From CAZHRC01 sp964533865 (GTDB lineage: Bacteria > Bacillota > Clostridia > Tissierellales > Peptoniphilaceae), in NCBI GenBank assembly GCA_964533865.1, contig CAZHRC010000028.1:1-17503 (forward strand): a stretch of DNA of 17,503 nucleotides, read 5' to 3'. The stretch's first letter is position 1, and each line of letters starts with the position of its first letter. Below are positions 5,980 through 13,803 of the stretch, one piece after another. The translations under genes were made by a program, and so were the position numbers. The notes below the pieces were generated by a model. The model was not told the DNA's origin and ran no database searches. It saw only the letters and a program-made list of their open reading frames with translations.

Positions 5980-7470
5980 TCATAGGTCTTCCTCCCATGT
6001 GAGTGAACGGGATACGGCTTTGTGCCATTGAGCGAGGTAAGTCGTACGCACAGCCTCGTCCATTTCAGGTAAAAACACCCAGTCCGTATCTTCGTTATAA
6101 GGTATATCGTTTAAGTCTTGATACAATCCCACACCCAGTCCCGCCAACATCGCCGCGCCCATGGCGGTGGTTTCGTAGTTGACCGGACGATGAACGCGAG
6201 CGTTGAGAATATCCGCTTGAAATTGCATCAAAAAGTCGTTTCGACTGGCTCCGCCATCGACCATTAACCCTTTTAGCGGATGGCCAAGGTCGCTTTCCAT
6301 CGCATGGATCACATCGGCGGTTTGATAGGCGATGGATTCCAACGCTGCGCGGATGATGTGGTTGCGGTTGGTGCCACGGGTGATCCCTTGGATGGAGCCT
6401 CTGGCATGGGGATCCCAGTGGGGCGCACCGAGACCTGTAAAGGCGGGAACGAGGTAAACGCCACCGTTGGTATCTTCTTTTTTCGCGAAGTGCTCACTAT
6501 CCGATGCGTCGTGAAGGAGCTTGAGCTCATCTCGTAGCCATTGAATCACCGCACCAGCGACAAAAATCGACCCTTCCAATGCGTATTGCACAGTATCTTT
6601 TGGGGTTGCGGCGATAGTGGTGAGCAGACCGTTGTCGCTGATTTGCAAAGACCCTCCTGTGTTCATCAACAAAAATCCACCGGTACCGTAGGTATTTTTC
6701 GCTTGACCTACGTCAAAACACCGCTGACCAAAAAGGGCAGCTTGTTGGTCGCCGGCAATGCCTGAAATCGGCACTTCTACCCCTTGAATGTTGGTGGTGC
6801 CGTAGATTTCTGAACTTGAACACACTTTGGGCAACATGCAGCGCGGAATGTTTAAAGCCTCGAGCAAAGTATCGTCCCATTCCAAGGTGCGAATGTTAAA
6901 GAGCATGGTACGCGAAGCGTTGGTCCGATCGGTAACGTGGGAGACACCGCCAGTGAGGTTCCACACCAGCCAAGTGTCCACAGTGCCAAAGAGGATCTCC
7001 CCTTTTTCAGCCCGTTCTCTCAACCCTGCGACGTGATCGAGTATCCATGCGATTTTCGTCCCTGAAAAATAGGCATCGACGATGAGCCCACAGTTTTCTC
7101 TAATGTACGGCGCAAATCCGCGAGCCACTAAATCGTCGCAAATTGCCGCTGTGCGACGACACTGCCACACGATGGCATTATAGACGGGTTTTCCCGTTTT
7201 GGCATCCCAGAGGATAGTCGTTTCCCGCTGATTTGATATGCCGATGGCGCTTATTTCTTCTGGCGAGATACCTGTTTTGGCAATGACTTGATTAAGTACA
7301 CCGGTTTGAGTCGCCCAAATCTCCGTAGGATCGTGTTCTACCCAGCCGGGCTTTGGAAAATATTGGCTAAACTCACTTTGAGATATGCCGTAAACGTCTA
7401 AATTTCTATCGAAAACGACGGCGCGATTGGATGTGGTGCCTGCATCTAGTGCAATTATATAGGGTTTCAT
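5980..7470 (-). CDS. glpK: Glycerol kinase
   Basis: GlpK phosphorylates glycerol to sn-glycerol-3-phosphate with ATP. At 496 residues it is the usual length and resembles the E. coli enzyme throughout: NQRETT (80-85), WQCRRT (102-107), DAYFSGTKIAWILDH, GDQQAALFGQ with catalytic Asp241, NTYGTGGF, GLGAPHWDP and the FGGY-type GGASRNDFLMQFQADIL. The ATP loop is DAGTTSNRA where E. coli has DQGTTSSRA. The HFYG segment carrying the HPr-phosphorylated His in enterococcal GlpK is absent (NIQG here), suggesting no direct PTS activation. No glpF or glpD is nearby; instead it lies between two murJ-like genes, 12 bases after the upstream one. A modest AGGAAAGG serves as ribosome binding site. Confidence 0.96.
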   Translation of the reverse strand: MKPYIIALDAGTTSNRAVVFDRNLDVYGISQSEFSQYFPKPGWVEHDPTEIWATQTGVLNQVIAKTGISPEEISAIGISNQRETTILWDAKTGKPVYNAIVWQCRRTAAICDDLVARGFAPYIRENCGLIVDAYFSGTKIAWILDHVAGLRERAEKGEILFGTVDTWLVWNLTGGVSHVTDRTNASRTMLFNIRTLEWDDTLLEALNIPRCMLPKVCSSSEIYGTTNIQGVEVPISGIAGDQQAALFGQRCFDVGQAKNTYGTGGFLLMNTGGSLQISDNGLLTTIAATPKDTVQYALEGSIFVAGAVIQWLRDELKLLHDASDSEHFAKKEDTNGGVYLVPAFTGLGAPHWDPHARGSIQGITRGTNRNHIIRAALESIAYQTADVIHAMESDLGHPLKGLMVDGGASRNDFLMQFQADILNARVHRPVNYETTAMGAAMLAGLGVGLYQDLNDIPYNEDTDWVFLPEMDEAVRTTYLAQWHKAVSRSLTWEEDL

Positions 7471-7482
7471 AGCTAGCCTTTC

Positions 7483-9000
7483 CTATTTTTCTTTGTTGTA
7501 CTTGGACTTGATCAACGCTAAACCTTCATTTAAAGATTCTACTTTTAAAGCGACGACGCCAACGCCGTAAACCACAACCCCTACAGCTATGCCCACAAGA
7601 AGCCCCAAAGTCGGCGATGTGGCGTAGAGTAAATCGTGGACCCCACGGGCGCAAAGTCCCATGAGCACGGAGCAAAAGGTGATCTTCACACAGTCGACGA
7701 TAAAGGTTTGAAGCCCCAATCGCCCAACTTTTTTTCGAAAAGCGACGATAATCATCACTCCGCCAACACTAGAACCAATCGTAGTCGCCAATGCTAGACC
7801 GTCAAGGCCCATGAACTTGGAAAGGATGACGTTAAACACGACGTCTACCGCCACGAGGACGACGGCGATAAAGACCGGGGTTTTGGTGTCTCCTAATGCG
7901 TAAAATCCACGCATGGTCACATCTCGCAGAGCGTAGCCGATCAGGAAGGGCGCGTAGTAAAACAGAGCCGAACTGGTCATAGCGATACTGGTTTGCCCAA
8001 ACTCCCCTCGTCCAAAGACAAAGGAAATGACAGGCTCTGAGAGCGCCATCAATCCAAACACAGACGGGATAACGAGTAGGCAGGTCATGGATAGCGCTTC
8101 GATGAGTTTTTCCTTCAAAGCCTCCAGATCGCCCTCTGCGCCGAGTTTGCTAAATGTCGGATAGATGGATGTCACCATGCTGGTGACCACGACACCTGTC
8201 ACAAGTCCCAAAAGTTTATTGGCATAGTCCAGTGCTGATATCCCCCCCTCGACAATGGATGAGGCGATGTTTTTATCGATGATCACCCCGATGCTGTTGG
8301 CGGCGATGGCGACGATCAATGGCATGGTGATGATCACCATTTGCTTGAGATGGGGATCTTTAAAATCGATACGCCTCTTATGGGTGTAATCCAATGCCCG
8401 AATCCGCTTTGGAAATAGAGTGTATTGTAACACATTGGCGGCTAATGTGCCAATGATCAAGATGTAGACGTGTGTTTTTGCGCTAAGCACCACCGCCACA
8501 ATGGCGATAATGTTCATGATAAAAGGCGTGGTTGACGGTGTGACAAAGTCTTGGTGGATGTTCATATAACTTTGGAAAATCGCCGATACTCCTGTAGCGT
8601 ACACCGTAAAGATAATGATGCGAGTGAACTTGATGGCAAGCTCCAGAGTTTCACCTGTAAAACCTTTTGCGAATAACAAGACGATGGGTTTTGTGAAGAG
8701 TATGACGCCAATGACCACCGCAGTGGCGATGATAAAGACCACATTGGTCGAGTTGGCAATAAAGTCGTCCGCCGCCTTTTTTCCTTCTTTTGTCTCCACT
8801 TGATTGTAAACCGGTATGATTCCCGTTTGAAGTGCAGTAGCGACAAAGCCAAACAATGCGAAGGGGACGGTTATAGCAATGACATAGGCGTCTTTAATAC
8901 TCGATGTCCCATAAAAATAAGAGAGGACCAACTCCCGTACAAAGCCTAGGACTTTGGACCCGACGCTAATGGCCATCAATAATAATGCAGTGGTTTTCAT
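7483..9000 (-). CDS. murJ: MurJ/MviN-family lipid flippase, first paralogue
   Basis: This is a 505-residue membrane protein of the MurJ family, closely related to the protein at 4425-5954 along its whole length (for example GSKVLGFVRELVLSYFYG, IDKNIASSI, LDYANKLLGL, FGRGEFGQ). About 14 membrane segments are present, and the C-terminus (LIKSKYNKEK) is charged. The frame is open upstream to 9114, but the ATG at 9000 is chosen: family proteins start at MKTTALLLMA, a GAGG lies at suitable spacing, and a TATAAT promoter element lies at 9034-9039, inside the longer frame. It is the first gene of the murJ-glpK-murJ unit. The likely role is export of lipid-linked cell-wall precursor. Confidence 0.9.
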   Translation of the reverse strand: MKTTALLLMAISVGSKVLGFVRELVLSYFYGTSSIKDAYVIAITVPFALFGFVATALQTGIIPVYNQVETKEGKKAADDFIANSTNVVFIIATAVVIGVILFTKPIVLLFAKGFTGETLELAIKFTRIIIFTVYATGVSAIFQSYMNIHQDFVTPSTTPFIMNIIAIVAVVLSAKTHVYILIIGTLAANVLQYTLFPKRIRALDYTHKRRIDFKDPHLKQMVIITMPLIVAIAANSIGVIIDKNIASSIVEGGISALDYANKLLGLVTGVVVTSMVTSIYPTFSKLGAEGDLEALKEKLIEALSMTCLLVIPSVFGLMALSEPVISFVFGRGEFGQTSIAMTSSALFYYAPFLIGYALRDVTMRGFYALGDTKTPVFIAVVLVAVDVVFNVILSKFMGLDGLALATTIGSSVGGVMIIVAFRKKVGRLGLQTFIVDCVKITFCSVLMGLCARGVHDLLYATSPTLGLLVGIAVGVVVYGVGVVALKVESLNEGLALIKSKYNKEK

Positions 9001-9033
9001 GTGTGCCTCATTTCTAAAGATGTTAATGGGTCT

Positions 9034-9062
9034 ATTATACCAAAGTCGGATCATAATGTGGA
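9034..9062 (-). promoter_or_regulatory. Predicted promoter of the murJ-glpK-murJ unit
   Basis: The minus strand has a perfect -10 TATAAT at 9039-9034 and a weaker -35 TCCACA (4 of 6 matches) at 9062-9057 with a 17-base spacer. Predicted transcription starts near 9027, about 25 bases before the ATG. Confidence 0.65.
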
Positions 9063-9145
9063 TTGTTTTCGAAGGAATCCATCCGCCCTCCCTTAGCGCA
9101 CAGCATAAAACCACTGAGGTAACGTCGATGCAAATCCGTGCTCAA

Positions 9146-9175
9146 TTGACTTCTATCCCTGTTATATTGTATGAT
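9146..9175 (+). promoter_or_regulatory. Predicted promoter of the argCBD operon
   Basis: -35 TTGACT at 9146-9151 and -10 TATGAT at 9170-9175 with an 18-base spacer, each one mismatch from consensus. The leader to the ATG at 9211 is short (about 28 bases), leaving no room for a riboswitch or T-box. The remaining intergenic stretch (9063-9145) holds nothing I recognise. Confidence 0.6.
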
Positions 9176-9210
9176 ATTGAGATAAAGGATCACATTATTC
9201 AGGAGGTACC

Positions 9211-10257
9211 ATGATTAAAGCAGGAATTTTAGGTTCAACCGGATATGCCGGGTCAGAACTGGTTCGATTATTACTTGGGCACCCGGAGGTAGAGATCGCT
9301 TTTGTGGACTCCCATTCTCATAAAGACAAGCCCTACACCGCTCTCTATCCCCATCTGCGCGGATATTTTGATCAAAAGGCCACATCCATCGACTTAGATG
9401 ATTTGTCGAACTTCGACGGAATCGATGTGCTGTTTTGCGCCCTACCCCATGGGCTCACTCAAAAAGCGGTACGCTGTGGGTTGCAAGCGGATGTTAAAAT
9501 CGTCGATCTGTCGGCGGATTTTCGTCTTCACGATGCCGCCACTTATGAAAAGTGGTACAACACACCTCATACGGCCCAAGAAGCGTTGAAGGAAGCCGTT
9601 TACGGGCTAACCGAGGTGCATCGGGCAAATATCCCTGCCGCTCGATTGATCGCCAATCCTGGATGTTATCCCACATCCATTCTCTTGCCACTGTATCCGT
9701 TGCTTGTAGAAAGGGCTGTTGGGACGACGCACATCATCGCTAACTCTCTCAGCGGCGTATCCGGCGCTGGTCGCGGACTCTCTGACGGCAATCTGTATTC
9801 ACAAGCTTCAGATAACGCCAGAGCTTACGGGGTAGCGACCCATCGACACTTACCCGAGATCGAGCAAGAGCTCTCTCTCTTCGCCGATGAGCCAGTGGCG
9901 ATAACCTTCACTCCCCACTTGGTGCCCATGGTTCGTGGCATGCTCTCGACGATTTACCTCGACAACGTCAACCAACTCACCGCTGCTGATGCGATGGATA
10001 TCATTCGAGATTATTATCGCAATGAACCCTTCATTCGGTTGTTACCCGAAGGGCAGCTCCCACAAACAAAAAACGTCACCGGAACCAATCTCTTGGAGAT
10101 GAGCGTCGCTGTAGATGCGCACACTGGAAAAATCATCGTCGTCTCAGCCATCGATAATTTGCTCAAAGGCGCCAGCGGACAAGCGGTTCAAAATATGAAT
10201 TTACTCTTTGGATTTAAAGAGACCACCGGGCTTGAATACATGCCTTTGTGGCCATAG
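9211..10257 (+). CDS. argC: N-acetyl-gamma-glutamyl-phosphate reductase
   Basis: ArgC reduces N-acetylglutamyl-5-phosphate to the semialdehyde with NADPH, the third step of ornithine/arginine synthesis. The protein has 348 residues, normal for the family. The Rossmann motif GSTGYAG is at 8-14, the catalytic Cys152 lies in NPGCYPTS, and SGVSGAGRG and the THRHLPEIEQE substrate region follow. The ATG has an excellent AGGAGG four to five bases upstream. It is the first gene of the operon, and its TAG stop is embedded in the argB ribosome binding site (TAGGAGG), so translation of the two is probably coupled. Confidence 0.97.
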   Translation: MIKAGILGSTGYAGSELVRLLLGHPEVEIAFVDSHSHKDKPYTALYPHLRGYFDQKATSIDLDDLSNFDGIDVLFCALPHGLTQKAVRCGLQADVKIVDLSADFRLHDAATYEKWYNTPHTAQEALKEAVYGLTEVHRANIPAARLIANPGCYPTSILLPLYPLLVERAVGTTHIIANSLSGVSGAGRGLSDGNLYSQASDNARAYGVATHRHLPEIEQELSLFADEPVAITFTPHLVPMVRGMLSTIYLDNVNQLTAADAMDIIRDYYRNEPFIRLLPEGQLPQTKNVTGTNLLEMSVAVDAHTGKIIVVSAIDNLLKGASGQAVQNMNLLFGFKETTGLEYMPLWP

Positions 10258-10266
10258 GAGGTCATT

Positions 10267-11118
10267 ATGGAATATCAAGATCAAAAAATAGAAGTTTTTC
10301 TTGAAAGCTTACCCTACATTAAAAAGTTTTACGGCAAAATCGCCGTGATTAAGTACGGCGGACACGCGATGATCAGCCCTGATCTTCAATCTTCTTTTAT
10401 TAAAGACATCACCCTCTTGCGTTTCGTCGGCATGCGCCCAGTTATCGTACATGGCGGAGGACCTGATATCACCGATACGATGGCAATTTTTGGCAAAGAA
10501 GCGGAATACGTCAACGGCCTTCGCGTCACCGACGAAGAGACGATGGACATCGTCCAAATGGTGCTGACCGGAAAGATTTCACCGACGATTTCTTCCCTTT
10601 TAAACGCCAACGACGTTCCCGCGGTGACCATTAGTGGAAAAGACGGGATGACCATTCGCGCAGAGCAACGAGATCCCGCCCTTGGCTTGGTCGGATCGAT
10701 TTTGGATATCGACACCACATTGATTATGGACTTGATCGATAGGGACTACGTTCCCGTCATTTCACCGATCGCCATAGGCCCCAAAGGCGAAACCTTTAAC
10801 ATTAACGCCGACGAAGTGGCCGGTCGATTAGCTGGCGCACTGGAAGCCTACAAATTGATTATGGTCACCGACGTAGACGGCCTTCTCCGCGACGAAAGCG
10901 ACCCAGCAACTTTTGTCCACCGGGCAGACCTCGCTGAGATCCGCGAGATGATCGACGCTAAAATCATCCACGGCGGTATGCTCCCCAAAGTGGAAAGCTG
11001 CGCCATCGCATTAAACGAAGGGGCTGAACGCTGCCATATTATCAACGGAAAACGCCCTCACTCCATTTTGTTGGAGCTCTTTACCAACAACGGGATCGGA
11101 ACGATGATCACAGCTTAG
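10267..11118 (+). CDS. argB: Acetylglutamate kinase
   Basis: ArgB phosphorylates N-acetylglutamate with ATP, the second step of the pathway. The 283-residue protein shows IKYGGHAM with Lys29, HGGGPDI at 62-68 and VTDVDGLL. The extra N-terminal helix in front of the kinase core (VFLESLPYIKKFYGK, residues 10-24) is the feature that lets many ArgB enzymes form arginine-inhibited hexamers, so feedback control at this step is likely (inference). Its stop again overlaps the next ribosome binding site (TTAGGAGGTG). Confidence 0.97.
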   Translation: MEYQDQKIEVFLESLPYIKKFYGKIAVIKYGGHAMISPDLQSSFIKDITLLRFVGMRPVIVHGGGPDITDTMAIFGKEAEYVNGLRVTDEETMDIVQMVLTGKISPTISSLLNANDVPAVTISGKDGMTIRAEQRDPALGLVGSILDIDTTLIMDLIDRDYVPVISPIAIGPKGETFNINADEVAGRLAGALEAYKLIMVTDVDGLLRDESDPATFVHRADLAEIREMIDAKIIHGGMLPKVESCAIALNEGAERCHIINGKRPHSILLELFTNNGIGTMITA

Positions 11119-11124
11119 GAGGTG
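11117..11124 (+). promoter_or_regulatory. Ribosome binding site that selects the TTG start of argD
   Basis: AGGAGGTG ends four bases before the TTG at 11129. The next in-frame ATG (11147) is too far away and has no site of its own. The first bases overlap the argB stop. Confidence 0.8.
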
Positions 11125-11128
11125 CATC

Positions 11129-12319
11129 TTGAATACAACAGAACTAATGGCTTTTGGCCACGACTACGTGATGGAAACCTACGCACGATTCCCCATCGGC
11201 TTTGTCCGTGGCGAAGGCGTAACCTTGTACGACCAAGAAGGCAAAGCCTATACGGACTTTTTGGCAGGCATCGCCGTTTGCTCATTGGGCTATAGCAACA
11301 AAGCCTACAAAGAGGCCCTCCACAATCAAGTGGATAACTTGCTCCACACTTCCAACTACTATTGGATCGAACCACAAGTACAATTGGCACAACTCCTCGT
11401 CGAAAACTCCTTTGCCGATAAAGCTTTTTTTGGAAATTCCGGCGCGGAAGCCAATGAAGGAGCAATAAAACTGGCGAGACGCTATGCCTTTGACAAAGGC
11501 TACCCCGAAAAGAATAAAGTCATCGCCTTTGCCAACGCCTTCCACGGCAGAACCCTCGCTACCCTTTCCCTCACCCACGGAGTGGACAACCGAGAAGGGT
11601 ATGGCCCTGCACCTGAAGGGTTTGAATTTGCGAAATTTAACGATCTCGCCTCTGTCGAAGCCCTTATGGACGACAATACATGCGCCGTCATCATGGAGCC
11701 GATTCAAGGTGAAGGCGGGGTGTACCCAGCGACAGCGGAGTTTATGGCAGGGGTTCGCGAGCTTTGCAACAAGCACGACGCCCTGTTGATCTTTGATGAG
11801 ATTCAGTGCGGCATGGGCCGTACCGGCAAACTGTTTTGCTACGAACACTACAATGTCACTCCCGATATTGTCACCTTGGCAAAAGCTTTGGCAAATGGCG
11901 TGCCGATCGGCTGCATCTTGACCACGGACAAATACGCCGCCACATTTTGCCCTGGTCGCCATGGTACCACATTTGGCGGAAACCACTTAGCAACGGCTGC
12001 AGGAGTGGCAACTGTCACTGAAATGCTCGATAAAAACATCCCGGCTCGCGCCGAAACGATGGGCATTTACTTTAAGAATCGACTCGAGGAACTGGTCGAG
12101 CGCTTTGACTGCGCCGTCGCCGTCCGCGGTATGGGGCTCATGCTTGCACTCGAACTCAACCAACCTGCCAAACCCTTTGTGGAAAAAGGGCTTGCGGAAG
12201 GATTTGTCCTCAACGTCACCGCAACGAACGTCTTGCGTTTCTTGCCTCCGTTGATCATCGAAGAATCTCATGTGGATGCGCTAATCGACTTTTTAGCCGA
12301 CCAATTTGAAACGGCATAG
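11129..12319 (+). CDS. argD: Acetylornithine aminotransferase
   Basis: ArgD is a pyridoxal-phosphate enzyme that transaminates N-acetylglutamate semialdehyde with glutamate to give N-acetylornithine. The protein has 396 residues, fold type I, class III. FGNSGAEANEGAIKLAR (101-117) binds the cofactor phosphate, the cofactor-binding Asp223 lies in IFDEIQCGMGRTG, and the Schiff-base Lys252 lies in TLAKALANGVPIG. It starts with TTG, chosen for its well-placed ribosome binding site. The GNAT gene begins three bases after its TAG. The enzyme may also serve succinyl-diaminopimelate transamination, as known for some ArgD proteins. Confidence 0.96.
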   Translation: MNTTELMAFGHDYVMETYARFPIGFVRGEGVTLYDQEGKAYTDFLAGIAVCSLGYSNKAYKEALHNQVDNLLHTSNYYWIEPQVQLAQLLVENSFADKAFFGNSGAEANEGAIKLARRYAFDKGYPEKNKVIAFANAFHGRTLATLSLTHGVDNREGYGPAPEGFEFAKFNDLASVEALMDDNTCAVIMEPIQGEGGVYPATAEFMAGVRELCNKHDALLIFDEIQCGMGRTGKLFCYEHYNVTPDIVTLAKALANGVPIGCILTTDKYAATFCPGRHGTTFGGNHLATAAGVATVTEMLDKNIPARAETMGIYFKNRLEELVERFDCAVAVRGMGLMLALELNQPAKPFVEKGLAEGFVLNVTATNVLRFLPPLIIEESHVDALIDFLADQFETA

Positions 12320-12322
12320 CCT

Positions 12323-12943
12323 ATGGCCGAAGTCATCATCTTAAGAAACGCCACCCTAGAGGATGTGCCCGCGATTTTGGAAATATATGGCCCCTATGTC
12401 TCCACCTCCACGGTGAGCTCGGAATACGACGTGCCTTCCGTCGCAGAGATGTCTTATCGCATGCGAACTTACACCCAAAAAACCCCCTGGCTCGTCGTCA
12501 CCATCGACGGCAAAGTGGCTGGCTACGGCTACGCCTCTCCCCACAAAGGACGAGCCGGCTATCAATGGAGCACGGAAACCTCAATCTACGTCCACCACGA
12601 TTACCAACGGCGGGGCATCGCCAGAGCCATCTATCTGGCGCTTTTTGAAATACTCGCCATGCAAGGCTACTACAACATCTTTGTAGGCATCGTCTCGCCC
12701 AATGAAAAATCTCTGGCTTTTCATGAGAGCTTGGGTTTTGAAATCAACGGAAGATACCATAAAAGCTGCTATAAATTTGGCGAATGGCGGGATGTGACCT
12801 GGATGCGAAAAAACATCCGCGAACTCGAACTCGAGCCCATCCCTCCCATACCATATACTGAATTAATCGGTGTGAAACGCTACCAAGACCTATTGGACGA
12901 AGCGGCAGCAAATATCCACCTGCCTCGACCATCGAAAAAATAG
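12323..12943 (+). CDS. GNAT N-acetyltransferase, phosphinothricin-acetyltransferase-like
   Basis: This is a 206-residue acetyl-CoA-dependent N-acetyltransferase. The acetyl-CoA motif is QRRGIA (95-100) with SIYVHHDYQ before it, and motif B is NEKSLAFHESLGF (127-139), followed by HKSCYKFGEWRDVTWM, typical of the phosphinothricin/methionine-sulfone acetyltransferase group that acts on amino-acid amines. The last 40 residues (Pro-rich, then helical) extend past the usual core. It has no clear ribosome binding site and starts three bases after argD, so it is probably translated by coupling. Its place in an arginine operon lacking argA/argJ raises the possibility of glutamate N-acetylation, which is speculation; detoxification or metabolite-repair acetylation is equally possible. 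Confidence 0.88.
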   Translation: MAEVIILRNATLEDVPAILEIYGPYVSTSTVSSEYDVPSVAEMSYRMRTYTQKTPWLVVTIDGKVAGYGYASPHKGRAGYQWSTETSIYVHHDYQRRGIARAIYLALFEILAMQGYYNIFVGIVSPNEKSLAFHESLGFEINGRYHKSCYKFGEWRDVTWMRKNIRELELEPIPPIPYTELIGVKRYQDLLDEAAANIHLPRPSKK

Positions 12944-12958
12944 CCACCCCCCCTTATG

Positions 12959-12965
12959 AAAGGAG
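12959..12965 (+). promoter_or_regulatory. Ribosome binding site that selects the TTG start at 12972
   Basis: AAAGGAG ends six bases before the TTG. No ATG in that frame lies near, and the family-like sequence begins immediately after it. Confidence 0.75.
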
Positions 12966-12971
12966 ACCCTA

Positions 12972-13763
12972 TTGACTGCGCAATTATGGGATATTCCCCT
13001 TTACTTCTTTATCTACGCCATCATCGGATGGTGTGCAGAAGTGGTTTACCACGCCGTCACCACAGGCACCTACGAAAACCGTGGCATGTTGGCGGGAACT
13101 TATTGTCCCATCTACGGATTTGGTTGCGTCATCCTCATCTCCTTCTTATCGGAATTCAAAGGCAACGACTGGTTCATCTTTTTAGGTGCTGGTATGTTGT
13201 GCAGTCTTTTGGAACTCGTGGCAGGTTACGTGCTTAACAAGCTCTTTCACACCAGATGGTGGGATTACACCCATCGCCCTTTTAACATCGGCGGCTACAT
13301 CTGTTTACAGTTTGGGTTGATGTGGGGTTTTGGTGGATTGCTCATGATGAACACCATCCACCCACTGATCCAGGGCTTTGTCCACTGGCTTCCCCACATG
13401 GTCGTCGTAGCCACTGTAGTGATTATGGGACAAATCATGGTTTGCGACACGGCCTATACGGTAGTCTCCATCCTCAAACTCAACCGAGAATTTGAAGTGT
13501 TGGAAAAATTACACGCTGACCTTTACGCCTTCTCTTCTGATGTGGCGCAGGATCTGACCAAAAAAACCTTGGATGCAGATAAGAAGGCAAAGCGCTTCCA
13601 AGCTGAATCCGAACAAAAAATCGCCCAAGCCAAGGCGCGCTACGAAGGGCGAAAGAAACAGCTGGGCAAGGCTCAACGTCGCTTACTGAAAGCCTTCCCC
13701 ACTATGGTCTCCCAGAAGCACGACGACATCCTCAAACGACTGAGAGAAGAATTAAAATTGTGA
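12972..13763 (+). CDS. CmpB-type putative ABC transporter membrane protein (PF06541-like) with coiled-coil tail
   Basis: The protein has 263 residues. The first 170 carry about five membrane segments (near 8-24, 46-61, 68-88, 107-128, 141-166) with family motifs ENRGMLAGTYCPIYG (35-49) and WWDYTHRPFNIGG (96-108). These mark the putative ABC-transporter type IV (CmpB) family, whose transported substrate is unknown. Residues 171-263 are a highly charged Lys/Gln/Glu helix, probably a cytoplasmic coiled coil. No ATP-binding partner is encoded nearby. It starts with TTG, 28 bases after the GNAT gene, and is followed by the terminator, so it appears to be the last gene of the arg transcript. A direct link to arginine metabolism is not evident. 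Confidence 0.82.
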   Translation: MTAQLWDIPLYFFIYAIIGWCAEVVYHAVTTGTYENRGMLAGTYCPIYGFGCVILISFLSEFKGNDWFIFLGAGMLCSLLELVAGYVLNKLFHTRWWDYTHRPFNIGGYICLQFGLMWGFGGLLMMNTIHPLIQGFVHWLPHMVVVATVVIMGQIMVCDTAYTVVSILKLNREFEVLEKLHADLYAFSSDVAQDLTKKTLDADKKAKRFQAESEQKIAQAKARYEGRKKQLGKAQRRLLKAFPTMVSQKHDDILKRLREELKL

Positions 13764-13766
13764 TGT

Positions 13767-13803
13767 AAAAAGCTGTCACTCCAACCGGAGGGACAGCTTT
13801 TTT
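13767..13803. terminator. Bidirectional intrinsic terminator between convergent operons
   Basis: AAAAGCTGTCACTCC at 13768-13782 pairs with GGAGGGACAGCTTTT at 13787-13801, with one mismatch and an AACC loop. T runs follow the stem on both strands, so it can end both the plus-strand arg operon and the minus-strand operon ending at 13802. Confidence 0.9.

Noticed and set aside
9001..9114. N-terminal extension of the first murJ paralogue to 9114
   Set aside because: It would include the TATAAT promoter element, it lacks family similarity, and a ribosome binding site supports the ATG at 9000.
9163..9203. Possible ArgR box between the argC promoter and start
   Set aside because: Only a half-site-like ATTATTCA is visible; no paired, properly spaced second half is convincing.
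11282..11986. 234-codon open frame antisense to argD
   Set aside because: It lies fully inside argD, has no ribosome binding site and its Cys/His/Phe-rich translation resembles no family; it is a shadow of the argD codon pattern.
12956..13237. Overlapping 93-codon frame at the start of the CmpB-type gene
   Set aside because: It begins with ATG but the translation is Arg/His/Leu-rich noise; the overlapping TTG-started frame carries the family motifs.
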